Origin: Epiperipatus broadwayi
Taxonomy: Eukaryota > Onychophora > Udeonychophora > Euonychophora > Peripatidae
Direction of reading: 5' to 3'
Length of the DNA: 64,000 nucleotides
Assembly (NCBI GenBank): GCA_028023455.1
Contig: JAQFVV010006255.1
Coordinates: 1,800,001-1,864,000, forward strand
Shown: in pieces, positions 49,559 through 61,798 of the stretch
How the letters are laid out: each line of letters starts with the position of its first letter
How positions within the stretch are numbered: position 1 is the first letter of the stretch
Translations under genes and position numbers: made by a program
The notes under the pieces: generated by a model
The model's input: the letters and a program-made list of their open reading frames with translations, nothing else
What the model was told of the DNA's origin: nothing
Databases searched by the model: none

Positions 49559-50699
49559 CAACAATCATCTACACTCATTTCACAATACTGTTTTTTGTAA
49601 ATTGGCTTTTATTTTGCAAATACAGTACATTGATACCTTTTTTTTTTGTTTTAGAAAAGATACATTTATAACCATATTTTTGAAAATGTTAAATTGATGC
49701 AATCTAGTTTTTTTCTTTTTTTATCTTTACTTTTTATAATATTGCCAATTCATATATTGTTTTTAGCTTGTTTTAAAATTGTAGCTTAGTTTATTTGTTA
49801 TATTTCCTTTTTTTTTGTTTTGTTTATGGATTAGTGTTATTCTCATACAATATATGTAATTTTTTTAGGATTTTTAAAACATCTGTTTTTTTTTCCTTTT
49901 CTGCATAGTTTTTTTTTTAAAATTTTTAAATATTTTTATTATTTCATTAAAAAAATGCATTCCAATCTTTTCTTTTTCTTCAGGATTCTTCACTGCTAAG
50001 TGCATCTCAACCAAAAGTCTTATGTCTTTATCCTAAACAATTTTCTTCTGACAAGCCATTACTTCTCATGCTGTTCATCAGATCTTTTTAATTTTTTATC
50101 TTACTCTAATTTATTTTCTCTGTTTCTCAATCAATCGTCATCTTTTATTTTGTTTTTATTGTTTGTTCCAACTTAGTCTTTTTTTTTTTATGATTGTTAA
50201 TTGCATTTTTCATTCCAATTACTTTTCTGATTTTTTGATTTGCTCTTTTCGTCAGTCTTGACTTTTTTTCAATGATTTCTAATAATTTATTTTTGTTTCC
50301 ATTAATCTCAGTTCATAATTCTTTGTCATTATCTGTCTCATTCCATACAATAATAAAAACTCACCAAAGTAGCACATATGTCTTATCATTTTCTAATCTT
50401 TTTTTTCTTTTAATTTTAATAATAATTCAGAAATAACCCTTTCTTTACTTTTTTGTGAATTAGAAATATCTTAAAAATAATTAAGTTCCCCTCCCCACCT
50501 CAATCTTTTTTGTTGTTGTTGTTATTCAGGTTATTAAAAAAAGTTTTGTTGTTTGTGTGTGCAAGACTTTTTTTTTTTTTATTAAAAGGAGAAATTTATT
50601 CTTGAAAATAAAAATACAATGACATTGTAGTCAGAAAACATTAGTTCATGATAAATTGAATATTGAGTAGTTTGTTAATGTTTACACAAGGATGTAGTT
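49559..50699. other. T-rich sequence, no gene seen
   Basis: Pyrimidine-rich plus strand with homopolymer T runs. No motif. Confidence 0.4.
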
Positions 50700-51540
50700 A
50701 GTCTTATGCAATGAGTGTTTTGTATCTAAGGTTAATTCTTGTCCAGGTTTCTTGGAACAAACGGTCTGGAGCCAGAAGTTGGTCTCTATCATTAATTTTA
50801 GAGATTAATTCTGTGAAAACACGACAGATGTGATTGGTTTGGATAAATATTAGCTTGTATCTATCTGGTAAGCCACACTGCAAAATGGAGAAAAATGGAA
50901 AGTCTGATAATGGAGAAAGTACCATTTTCTATGGATTTGCTAATGGAAAAAGCATTTGTTATTCCAGGTGATACACTATTAACAATGAAATTGCGAAGTG
51001 GATCTAGAAAGGAGCAGGAGTAAAAAAGATGCTGGTTCGTTTCATCATCAGTCTGGCATAATTGACACTGTTGATCTCCAAACCAAAAAATAATTGGTGG
51101 GAAGTGAGGAGAGATTGAATTTAAGTACAAAGTCAATATATTCAGGTTCAAACAGCCAGTTCTTAGAACGCCTGGTGATTTGCTTGTTATTTATTCCCAG
51201 CTGAGAAAGCAAAGTAGTTTGGCTTGGATTTATAAGCTTATATGTCTCCCAATAAGACTTCTTGTTTTGTAGAGTTTGTTCTGTGATGTTAACCAGGCTG
51301 TCAGTATGTGTGAATAGATTACTAATCCATTTACTTGCAAATGGTGTTGGTGTGTCAGTAGGTTTGAAAAGAAAATTAATGTTGGCGCCAGATAATTCAA
51401 GGTAGATTGAGCGGAGTAATCCAATTGATTGTGTGTAAGCTTTTGACTTACTTTTAAGCCAACTTAAATAAAATTTGACATTCTTAGAGATCAGTTGAAA
51501 AATAAAATTTATCTAAAGGATTATGAATGGCAGTTAAATT
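50700..51540 (-). pseudogene. LINE C-terminal remnant with zinc knuckle
   Basis: Minus-strand pieces read WETYKLINPSQTTLLSQLG, then RRSKNWLFEPEYIDFVLKFN, then FGDQQCQLCQTDDETNQHLFYSCSF. The last is a C-x2-C-x7-H-x4-C knuckle of the type that closes many LINE ORF2 proteins. A short conserved tail (LHFAVWLTR, TNHICRVFTELISKIND) follows after a frameshift. The same series occurs in worn form at 26050-26920. RT motifs are absent. Its right flank meets the TIR element at 51563. Confidence 0.65.
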
Positions 51541-51804
51541 TTTGGTGTTTGTATTATAGATAAAGATGCCGTTGGATGGCGCCATTTTCACGCTAAAACT
51601 ATAAAATATGAACATTCACGGGCCATTGATTTTAATAATTTCTCTGTGCTTTTTTGTAATGCGAAAATAAAAACAAAACAAAATCTTCTTTTTTAAATAT
51701 TATTTTTTATTAACGTATACAATTTAAATGATAATAATAAATGGAAAATAAAATCAACAAATTACAATTTGATTTGTGTTTTTTATATTGTATACTTTTT
51801 AAAT

Positions 51805-51935
51805 TGTGTTACGGCTTTTTTTTTTTATCAATTTTCTATTGGATATTTTTTTACTTGTGTTACGGCTTTTTTTTTATCAATTTTCTATCGGATATTTTTT
51901 TACTTGTGGTACGACTTTTTTTGTTGTTGTTTAAC
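51805..51935 (+). repeat. Roughly 50-bp tandem repeat, three units
   Basis: tgtgttacggctttttttt ... atcaattttctat(t/c)ggatatttttttact occurs three times, the last unit shorter. Confidence 0.8.
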
Positions 51936-51976
51936 TAAAAAATAATAATCGTAATAAAAGTAAAAGTTGTTACGGT

Positions 51977-52123
51977 TAGATTTAGTGTTAGTTTTAGGGT
52001 TAGTTTAGGGTTAGGTTTAGGGTTAGTTTTAGGGTTAGTTTAGGGTTAATTTTAGGGTTAGGTTTAGGGTTAGTATTAGGGTTAGTTTTAGTGTTAGGGT
52101 TAGTTTTAGGGTTAGTATTCTGT
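51977..52123 (+). repeat. Interstitial TTAGGG-like array
   Basis: About 145 bp made of TTAGGG, TTTAGGG and TTTTAGGG words mixed with TTAGTG and TTAGTA variants (for example gggttagtttagggttagg). TTAGGG is the telomere repeat of most animals. Here it lies inside the TIR element rather than at an end, and the irregular units suggest replication slippage or an ancient insertion. Confidence 0.85.
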
Positions 52124-53004
52124 TTGTTTGTAATGCTAAAATAAAAAAATTCAAAATCGTAAGCGTACTCGGACACAAGAAAGAAACTCAAACTTTTTTA
52201 AACAACAACAAACACATACAAATGTCTTCTTTACTTATTAAACATGTTTATAATATTTGCTTTTTATTAAATTTACAAAAAAACCTGTATATTTGGACTT
52301 TTCTTACTGGATATTTTTTTCGGACCGCTCTTTTTTACTTCAAAAATATACAGACGGTTCTTTGTCCTGTGGAATGTTACTAACAGTACGTTACTTGACA
52401 CGTTACCTAATTGCAACTCAATAAAAACATAGGTATTTAACATTTACCCAAATAAAAGTTCAATACAGTATGTTGTAAAAAGTCTTATAATTATTGTTTT
52501 TAGTAAATCTGAACATTTCAATAGTTTAAAATAAAAAAAAAAAGCAAATGAAAACAACATTTCAATATAATTCAAATACAAACTCTCTCATCAAGCGTAA
52601 TTATTTTATAAACTGTGCGAATTCGGAAAATGTAATTGCTGCTTAGTGACATACATGCTGTACTGTGACGTGACATAGCGACCTGCATTCTGTAGCACAA
52701 CAAAAAAGTTGTATTATAGAAAACGCAGGTTCGAACGTGTCAGCCACGGAAACAGCATTTTTATGTGTTTTGGCACGAAAACCGCGCCACAGAGCGGCAT
52801 CTTTAGCTAAAAGATGAGTACCAAATTTTTTTTTTCATAGTAAGTAAATTAATGATTATATAAGATTATTTAAAAAAAAAAAATCATATTAATAAAAATT
52901 GTTAATGTGTGATTAAAATCATATATATACTATTTATATAAATAATGGTAATTAAGAAATTACATTGTATAAATATAAGAGATAAATTTACCTTACATAT
53001 TACT

Positions 53005-54440
53005 AGGAAACTATTGACAATTTTGAGACTAAATATGTTTCTTTAGTAATCTATAATAGGTCTTTTAGCTTGGGTTTATTTAGAAGTAAAAATAAATCCT
53101 CTTTTATTTTTAACCCAAGTTGTTCTAAGAATATAAACCCAGCTATGTATTTTTTATTGGCATAAAGATTTAGAAGAAACATCTTTCCTTGATATCCTGC
53201 ATATAATAATTAATCTATTTCAGGGAGTTTTCTATGTTAAACTTGATATTTCATGAATTTATTATAATGTAAAGAATAGAAATTAAGAGATTTATATCCA
53301 TGTAAACTATCAAATAACTTTACTTTAGATGTTGCTAAGAAACCAATTTATAATTACAGTCCTGAGGCTAAAGCTTTTCTAGAAATCCATAACAGCTCTT
53401 GTCCTGACTTTATTTAGAAGTAAAAAGAGTTCTTTTATTCTAAACAAGTTGTTATTAGGATTTAAACCCAGATAACTATTTTTTATTGGCATAGGGATTT
53501 AAAAGTCTCACATCTTTCATTGACATCCTGAAATAATAATTCATTATCAGAAAGTTATCTATATTAAATTAGTTATTTTTAGGGATTTATTATGATGTAA
53601 ATAACAATAATCCATGTAAACAGGATAAAATTTTATTTTAGATATTGCTAGGAATTGGAATCTCTATTTGTTTACATGAATGTATAATCCCTTAATTAGC
53701 ATTATTTTCATCATAATAAATGCAAGGAAATATCTCTAGTTATTTATATAAATATAATCTCTTAATTATGATTATTTTCATCATAATAAATCCATATGTA
53801 TATAACATATACAACTTTCTGGGATAGATGAATTACTATGTGCAGGATATCAAAGGAAGATGGGTCTTCTAAGTCTTTACATCTACAAAAATAAGTTTCT
53901 GAATTTAAATCTTTAAAACAACTTGTGTTAGAAGTGAAAAAGAAATCTCATTTTACTTCTAAATAAAATCAAGACAAAAGCATTTTTATGGGTAATTAAG
54001 GGAATTTGTTTTGCTTAAGAATTGCCAATTTATAATTGATAATTTCCTAGCATTATCTAAAGAAAATTATCTTTGGTTGTTTACATGAATATAATCTTTT
54101 AATTACAATTATTTACATCATAATAAATTCATGAAATATTTAATGTAAAATATATAACTCTCTGGGGAAGATAAATTATTCTAAATCTTTATGTTTACAA
54201 AAAATATATTTGGGTTTAAATCCTTATAACAATTTGGATTGGAAATAAGAAAATTTCATTCTGGATTATTATGGGTTACTAAAGAAGTGTTTAGCCTCAG
54301 GATTATCAATTATTAATTGAAAGTTCCCTAGCAATGTAAAGTTATCTGTTTTTAGTTTACATGGATATAATCCCTTAATTACTATTATTTACATCATAAC
54401 AAAGCCATGAATTAGGTGGGAAATATTTTGAATGATAAAC
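53005..54440. repeat. Four-copy repeat in direct-direct-inverted-inverted order
   Basis: A unit of about 330 bp occurs as plus copies at about 53005-53335 and 53336-53660, then as minus copies at about 53690-54060 and 54064-54350, with a fifth fragment to 54440. Shared words: atttagaagtaaaaa, acaagttgtt, cccag...tattttttattggca, atcctg.(a)ataataatt, tatccatgtaaac, and ttagatgttgctaag. The minus copies show the reverse complements (aacaacttgtgtt, cttctaaataaaatc, cctagcattatctaaag). Non-coding, class unknown. The symmetry centre is near 53675. Confidence 0.8.
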
Positions 54441-56127
54441 TTATCTAGTATATGTAGTAATTTAAAGCTATAATTATGTGTAAAATTTTTTAATGAATAA
54501 TCATTAAATTATTTATATTTTTTAATAGGATTATCTTCTATTGTTCTTATGTATCTATTATCTATTTTCTTCACTTTCTTAAAAAAGAGTTAATTGTAAA
54601 TGAATAAATTATGTCTAATAAGTAGACACTATTTAAAAAAAAAAAATCTTTTAATGATTAGTCATAGTTAAAATATTTAAAATATAATTATTCATTTCTT
54701 ATACTATTTTATATATGATTATATGAAAATTACTATAGAAATATAAACATTATTTAAATATTTTTGCTGTTATTATTATAATTATTTTATTATTTTAAAA
54801 TCCTGAATTTACTTACTCTCTAAGCACATATGCAATCAGAAAAAAAAAAAAACTAATTATAATTCTTCATAACTTATTATTCTTAATAAAATATGTTAAA
54901 CTTACTGCTTTTATCAAATTCATTAATACATCTGTTATATTCAGTTAGGAAAAGATTATATTTTTCAGTTATTTTTCCTACTGGTATAATGAAGCAAATA
55001 TTCCTTTAAAGACTTTATCTTTAAATAATTCACATTAAAAAACAAAAAAATAATATTTCTCTTAAAAGAAATATTATCTTATACCTTAAAACCAATAGAA
55101 TCTTATACAATCTGCTTCGTCTTTGTAGGACTACAATACTTGCACAAACAATGAACTTATTTTTTTATACTTTTTAAAATGAAATTTGTCATTACACCTA
55201 TTTATTACAATATCAGATTAAAATCTTTATTGCATGTTCTCAATCAAAGATAACTAATTTTATTTGTGTTTAGGAGCAAATTTTGTTGCTTTATATAATT
55301 TTTCTTTTTGATAATTCTTTTGAACCTTCAGCAAAATGTTCCTAAGATATTGATATTTTATTTATCATCTCTTTGTGAAACCTTTTATTTATTTTTTTAA
55401 AATTTTATTTAACTCTCATTGCAAACAAATGTCTTTCTATTATCTTTTTTTACTAACTATATATATATATTTATTATTTTGTATTCCATTTGTTTTTTCA
55501 AATTTTGCTATTCATTTTCTTTTTTTTCTCTCTTAGTTTTTGAGACTTATTTACACATTTTTTTGCTCTATTTTTCATATCTCATACATTTGTAATATTT
55601 TGTTGCTTTTACATTTTATTTTCTTGACTTTTGAAATTAATTTATGTATTTTATTGCATTTTCCCTCATGCTTTTCATTTTTTGTTACCCAATTTTCATT
55701 CTCACATGCTTTTTACATTTATTTAATTTTTTTTAAACATTCCCATAATTTGGTTCAATGCTTTTACAATTAAATTTTCTATACTGATATTTTTTATTAA
55801 TATTAAATATTGAATAATAAATATTAAATTATAAATATTGACTACTTATGTAATAAAATGAGCATGCTAATACATTTGTAGTACAACCACATTAAGTTAA
55901 ATCATGTGATATATGACTTGATTTTCTTACTATATTGACCACTAACTACTGATTCAAAATAATTCAAAACATTAAATATAAAATCATACATACTGAAACG
56001 AGTATCCATTGTCTTATCCAAAACTTCTACATCATAACCTTCTGTATTCATATCTTCCACACACATCTATACTTACAATTATCTTATATTACAAATGGTT
56101 TTCTTTTAAAATAATTTCCAAACTAAA
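54441..56127. other. AT-rich spacer, one family A fragment
   Basis: T-rich, no gene. The hydrophobic ORF at 55540-55773 reflects composition. At 55871-55930 the tract aaatcatgtgatatatgacttgatttt matches retrozyme family A (10125-10160); the ribozyme part is absent. Confidence 0.45.
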
Positions 56128-56589
56128 CATTTTTAGGTAGTCCAGTATTTACCTTGCTATGATGTCATTAGCCTGAAGGCATACTACTCTAACCACCCGA
56201 TTTTTAAGATAACGTCACCTAGTGATTTGTGGACAAATGTAATCGGTAAAATTTTTCAGCATATCACGTGGCGACGTTATGTCAAAGATCGCTAGATTAG
56301 AATAGGATGCCCTCAGGGTAATGACATCATAGAAACGAAGAGCGGGGGTAAAGGCACGTGGTACAGGGTCATGAGGTCAAAATGGAGAAAAAGGCACGTG
56401 GTACAGAATAATGCTGGCGGTGTCCATCCTGAAAAAAAATAAATGGTAAAATTAATAAATAGGACACAAAATAGAGTGATATGTGGCAAAAAAAGATTAA
56501 AAATAATATATACATCATGAATAATTAACTAAAATTGGATGCAAAATATGAAAATGTAAGATAAATATCACTACAAAATTAATAAGTAA

Positions 56590-57560
56590 AAACTGCGAGT
56601 CCACAAATCCTGAAAAAAAAAATTAATAAATAGGACACAAAATAGTGATATGTGGCAAAAAAAGGTTAAAAGTAATATAAACATCATGAATAATTAACTA
56701 AAATTGGACGCAAAATAGGAAAATGTAAGATAAATATCACTACAAAATTAATAAGTCATCTTAAAAGTACTATATAAATTTTAAAAAACTTATCATAAAG
56801 TGAAAACTGCGAATCTACAAATAACTGCGAGTCTACAAATATTACTTTTCTTTTTTAAAAAACATATCATAAAGTGCGAGTCCAGAAGTAATAATTCTGC
56901 AAGTATTCAAATAATAATTTTGTCGTCTTAAAAAAACCTATCATAATGTGAAAACTGCGAGTCTACAAATATTAATTTTGTCTTTTTTAAAAAACATATA
57001 AAGTGCGAGTCCAGAAGTAATAATTCTGCAAGTATTCAAATAATAATTTTGTCGTCTTAAAAAAACCTATCATAAAGAGAAAACTGCGCATCTACAAATA
57101 TTAATTTTGTCTTTTTTAAAAAATGTATAAAGTGCGAGTCCAGAAGTAATAATTCTGCAAGTATTCAAATAATAATTTTGTCGTCTTAAAAAAACCTATT
57201 ATAAAGTGAAAACTGCGAGTCTACAAATATTAATTTTGTCTTTTTTAAAAAACGCAAAATAGAATATAGGAAAATGTAAGATAAATAAATGCAAAATAGA
57301 AAATAGGAAAATGTAAGATAAATATCACTACAAAATTAATGTCATCTTAAAAGTACTATATAAATTTAAAAAAACCTATCATAAAGGAAAACTGCGAATC
57401 TACAAATAACTGCGAGTCTACAAATATTAATTTTGTCTTCTTTAAAAAACGTGTCATAAAGTGCGAGTCCAGAAGTAATAATTCTGCAAGTATTCAAATA
57501 ATTTTGTCTTTTTTAAAAAAACACATCATAAAGTGAAAACTGTGAGTCTACAAATCATAA
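56590..57560. repeat. 129-bp tandem array inside Merlin
   Basis: The word agtgcgagtccagaagtaat occurs at 56873, 57002 and 57131 (period 129) and again near 57460. It alternates with aactgcga(g/a)tctacaaat and a cttaaaaaaacctatcata word. Outer units (56590-56870, 57290-57420) are rearranged versions, including a duplicated aggaaaatgtaagataaat segment. Confidence 0.85.
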
Positions 57561-57707
57561 TTAATCATAATTCAGTCATCTTAAAAGTACTATATAAATG
57601 TATGAATTTTTTTTTAAGTGGAAATAACTACAATAAAATCTACTGTAATTTATAAGGAAAATAAAAGATGAATATCACAACAAAATGCATACTTACCCAA
57701 ATAACGA

Positions 57708-58598
57708 TTACTGCGGTGGACTGAACTGGCTTATATGTTGTATAATTGCACCAAAATGGCCATCTTTGTAGGTACTCCTCCACATAAACTCCGTCAAATA
57801 GGAGTCTAAGTGTTGACGTGCAGTTCCTCTGTGCTTCTTATTCCTCCATTTGACTAAACCCCACAACCTTTCAATATTTTGCGTGTGAACGCCAGTTGTG
57901 GGGTCTACAAAATTATATGTGTGGTTCACTCGATGGTGCTCATATCTAGCCAGCTCCAATTCTTCTGTTTTATATCCTTTCCAGCAATCGCTATAAATAG
58001 TAGTGCCTTGGTGCACATTCTTCAAAATGGCTTGCATGAGACTGGACGCACTTCTATCTGCAACGGCTATTATAAAACATTCATCTGTTTCTCTGCAGAT
58101 ACCGCCAAATACCCATTGCTGTGGAAGTACTCTGTTGGCATTGTTCTTACGTTTGGAGAATAGAGTTTCGTCTATTTCCACAATTGTGTTAGGGCCTCCG
58201 ATTTTCCGCCTTTCATTATGTAACAGCTTCCATGCACATACTTCGCAGAGATAGTTGTTCCAGTCAATCACAGTCTTGTCCGCCATCTCTAACTGGTCAG
58301 CACAAAATAGGATAGACGTTAATTCTCTGGATCAACAATATATAAAACGGAGAGCCGTTACGAAGGATATTCTGGAGCCTTCAAACCACGTGCCTTTTCT
58401 TATGGGAGTTTTTTTCAGACAATCTTTCAAATTGCACCACCACTGTTTTTCAGTACCATGGATGTACTTCTTCATCTCATGGCCGTTTTCGCACAATTTC
58501 ACGTGGTGTAAAACTCCTTGTTGGAAGAAAGCTATCGCCTCTTCTTCACATTTTGGGAAATCCCACAACTTCATATCTCTTGTTTCAATAATAGCCAT
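57708..58598 (-). pseudogene. Merlin transposase, one in-frame stop
   Basis: The frame from ATG 58598 runs to the stop at 57708, about 295 codons, usual for Merlin. The N-terminal part has a zinc-ribbon-like C-x3-H ... WWC-x4-C and RKGTWFEGS, as in ISXO2-type enzymes. A TGA at 58334-58332 interrupts the frame, and the same frame continues to the end. Aligned family members likely have Trp here. From ATG 58286 the catalytic core is open: D39 in VEIDET, D100 in IYSDCWKGY and E139 in QNIERLWG form the DDE triad. Cut-and-paste transposition is the family's function. A GTAAGT donor (about 58696) and TTTTTAG acceptor (about 58610) upstream could remove a short 5' UTR intron. GGGTAAGTATG lies just after the stop. 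This is nearly intact, but probably yields no full-length enzyme unless the stop is read through. Confidence 0.92.
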
Positions 58599-59623
58599 TT
58601 CTAAATTGATGTCTAAAAATGGAAAATCCGGAAAATTAATAAAATATAAAATACATCCACTTAATATCATAGAAGAAATAACATGTAAATTACTTACAAT
58701 TGTTGAGAAAGTAATGATTTCTTTTTAAAAAATGGTAAAAAAATTGCTGAACTATTAAAACACTGAAAATTAAATCACTGAAAAAAATGCTGCTGCATTG
58801 AAAAAAACGATGCAACAAATAGGAAGAAATCCACTTTTAACCCTTAAACCGCTAATTTTATCATTGGTTGTATCAGATAAAAATCAAATCTTTTAATTGG
58901 CCAACTCACAAACTGAAGACAAAGCCTATTGTTAAAACATATTCGCCTATAATATTAAATTCAACTCAGATACGTTTATAAAAAGTATATAATTAATTTT
59001 TCAGGTCATGAAGAAAACGAAAGTTCTTTCAAAAATAAATTGCTATTTATTTATTCTAAGATATTCTATATCGGCAACATAAAAGTTATAATGTAAACAA
59101 AAAGATCGACTTTTACGTTATAGAAAAGTAAATATTTCTTTTTACTACATCTTCAATATATTTACTTAAATCTTCAATATTTTTCGAAAATAATTTTGTT
59201 TTTTTATTATTCTCTCTGAAAATTATGTTTAATTTCCATAAATATTATTTAATAATAATTTAAATCGTATTCGAAATGAAAATCTCAGCGTTTTTCTTTT
59301 ATTTTCTTTGATCAGGCAGTTTCTTTGTTCTTTCCAGCCAATCAGAATGTCTTTTTCGGCTGAGAGCATGCTAAGAACCAATCACAAATAATGTTCCTTC
59401 TTTGTTTAGGTTTAAATGCGTTTTTTTTTATTTTTTACTTCTAAAATAAATCGGAAGATGTCACCATCGTACAGAACTTTTAAAAACGAATTCAATACGT
59501 ATTTAACGAATTTTATCGTATAAAAACGAACTGAGTTAGAGTGATTTTAGATGTCGACGAGGAGTCTCGTCGAGCGCGGGAAAAGGGTTAAATCTCGCGG
59601 GTCGAAAAAAATCTCGTGGATGA

Positions 59624-59890
59624 AAAAATCAAATCTCTCGAATTAGTCATATCAGTGTCTTCGTTGCCATGACAACGTTCATGTGTTCTTCCGACGACGC
59701 AAAGATCGGATAATTACAGCTGTATGCCTTCAGGCTTATGATGTCATAGCAAGGTAACAAAAAATCAAATCTCTAGAATTAGTCATGTCAGTCTCTTCAT
59801 TGCCCTGACAACGTTCATGTGTTCTTCCGACAATGCAAATATCGGATAATTACAGTTGTGTGCTTTCAGGCTAATTACATCATAACAAGG
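59624..59890. repeat. Duplicated subterminal segment of Merlin
   Basis: Two copies of about 133 bp (59627-59758 and 59764-59890) share aaatctct(c/a)gaattagtcat, gacaacgttcatgtgttctt and tttcaggct.at.a.atcat. The inner one repeats part of the terminal inverted repeat, giving a second potential transposase-binding end 150 bp inside. Confidence 0.85.
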
Positions 59891-59914
59891 TAAATACTGG
59901 ATTACCCATTTTTA

Positions 59915-60790
59915 TACTTGGAAGCAGAAATATTTGTTGATTTGCATATTCCTATATTGGGAAGCCAAATTTTATATAGTGGTAAATATAAACATGAACA
60001 TTAGATGATTTCACTTTAAATACATATAAGTTGCTAGTATCATTCGACTAACATTTGATATATTTAAGCTAGTTATCACACATACTCTTTATATTTAGTA
60101 ATTATTAGAAAGTCAAACTTAATGAAACAGTAAATATGAGGCAGAAAAAAAATCATTATTTTGGTTTAAGTCATTATTTTTCCATTGATATTTTAGTAGC
60201 AAAATTAAAAGCTGATTATTACATTGATACTGTATATTTTTAAAGTTTTCTTACATTATTATCCAAAAGTTATTAAGATTTGATATGATGTGTAACTTTC
60301 AATAAAACATGTTTTTTACTGCTTATTATTCCCATATAATGTTAATATATATAGGCTATAAATAATAAACCAGTCAAAATGCACTCAAAGATAGATGAAA
60401 TTGGAAATAAGGTGTACCGTTTGTTTATACGGTACAAATATATTGGCATCAGGTAAGATATTTAAAAGCTAAGAAAAAAATAAATAGTAAATTTAGCGTT
60501 CTTATTAAAAAGACGCAATTAAATTTTTGGTTTGTATAATGTATTTTTTTTTAAAACGTACAATGAAAGTAAAATTTTCGTCCATATTTTTTTTTGTTTC
60601 TAATTAAAAATTAAAGTAAAAATTGGAAAGAACAAAAGACACACAAATTACTAATCCAGATAAGCTAAAAGAAAAATATTTTAGCTAATTAAAGATGGCA
60701 GAGGGACTTTGTGAAAGGAAGACTTTGTAACTTTAATTTAAGAGAGAGCGTACAAGATTATTATCTTATATGCTGATAAAAGGAAATTTC
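59915..60790. other. AT-rich spacer
   Basis: No gene. It contains tgtaccgtttgtttatacggtaca (60412-60435), a small dyad. Confidence 0.35.
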
Positions 60791-60799
60791 AAAAACTGG

Positions 60800-61570
60800 A
60801 TAGAGATATAAAAAGAGGACAACTTCGATCTAGGTCTTCTCTTTACCTTCTAGTTACGTGTTTGAGAGTTGGAGGTTTCCGCGAGCATAACCTGTGGCAG
60901 TAATATAAGTCTGCACAGGTACGCCACTTGAGCTGTCACACAAGCATGGAAACGGGCCTTGTGAAGACCGCTTTTTGCAATGAAGGGGTCACTACAACTG
61001 TGCTTTTTCTCCAGCTATAGAATGGAACAATAATGGAAGATACCGGCAGGAGAGACCAATGGAAATTCTTATGAGCTCGGGATCCCATAAACCTAACCAA
61101 CTTACCGGTAAATTAAGAGTAACTTTTCCCAATTGTGACAAAGTTTGCAAACAATTCTTAAAATAAGCTTAAAATAATCCCGATAAAGACTTCAAATTCT
61201 ATTATCAAGAGACTCCTGTTTACCTAAGAACTATAATTGTTGAACTGTTTTTTTTATTAATTGATTCATTTCTGGATTAGCGTGCGTGTCATCTTTCCAA
61301 TTAATTAATTCATAATGTGTTTTTTTATTTTTATATTTTAATTTGTTAGAATAAAAATATTTATCTCTAATACCAACTATTCATTGTATGTTATTAATGA
61401 TTATTAATAAATTTATTAATGTTAATTATTGAGATTTGAAAATATAATTTACCTTCGCCAACGCTGTACTGAAACTCAATCCAGAGTTTCTAGATAATTT
61501 TGTCGTAACTAACTAAATAAAAGGGGTTTAGCCAATCGATTCTGATACAGAATCCTGGCGCCTTTCAAAT
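60800..61570 (+). mobile_element. Second LTR-like leader (candidate)
   Basis: A TATA box (TATAAAAAG at 60807-60815) is followed by an initiator-like pyrimidine tract (tcttctctttaccttc, about 60836) and a less AT-rich leader (60850-61150). TGGCGCC at 61556-61562 has the form of a tRNA primer-binding site, as at 33031. No gag/pol follows, because an RTE fragment starts at about 61799. LTR ends were not located. Confidence 0.35.
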
Positions 61571-61798
61571 AAATTAAAAACTGGCTTACATGATCCCATT
61601 ATTTTAGTAGTTACATTAGTTAAAAGGGTGTTGTGTGACCAGGAAAAATAATTGCATCCATTAAATATTACTGAATTGTCTGACAAAACAAATTTAATAG
61701 ATAGGATGTAATTTGGTCACCGAGTACGGGTAGTGAACTCGTAAACAATTCTAATAGAGCAGTGGACGTTACAAACGCTAAGTTAATGTTATACATTA

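Larger units (their letters stand above)
51563..52803. mobile_element. Non-autonomous TIR element (likely TA target)
   Basis: The ends are AAGATGCCGTTGGATGGCGC (left) and, reverse-complemented, AAGATGCCGCTCTGTGGCGC (right). Similarity continues through about 37 bp to TTTTC..GC.AAAAC. TA dinucleotides flank both ends (51561-51562 and 52804-52805), compatible with the TA duplication of Tc1/mariner-type elements, though two bases are weak proof. No transposase is encoded. The interior holds T-rich repeats, a telomere-like array, and the matching pieces tgtaatgcgaaaataaaaac and tgtaatgctaaaataaaaaa. Confidence 0.7.
56136..59906 (-). mobile_element. Structurally complete Merlin DNA transposon
   Basis: The terminal inverted repeats begin GGTAGTCCAGTATTTACCTT (left) and GGTAATCCAGTATTTACCTT (right, reverse complement). 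They continue through GATGTCATTAGCCTGAAGGC-like sequence for about 55 bp. CATTTTTA occurs exactly on both sides (56128-56135 and 59907-59914), the 8-bp duplication expected for Merlin. The 3771-bp interior contains a minus-strand IS1595/ISXO2-type transposase, a tandem-repeat block (56590-57560), and a duplicated right subterminal region (59624-59890). The perfect duplication and well-kept ends mean a fairly recent insertion. Confidence 0.95.

Noticed and set aside
55540-55773. Hydrophobic 77-residue ORF resembling a membrane protein
   Set aside because: It comes from a T-rich strand. Phe/Ile/Leu runs are expected from composition.
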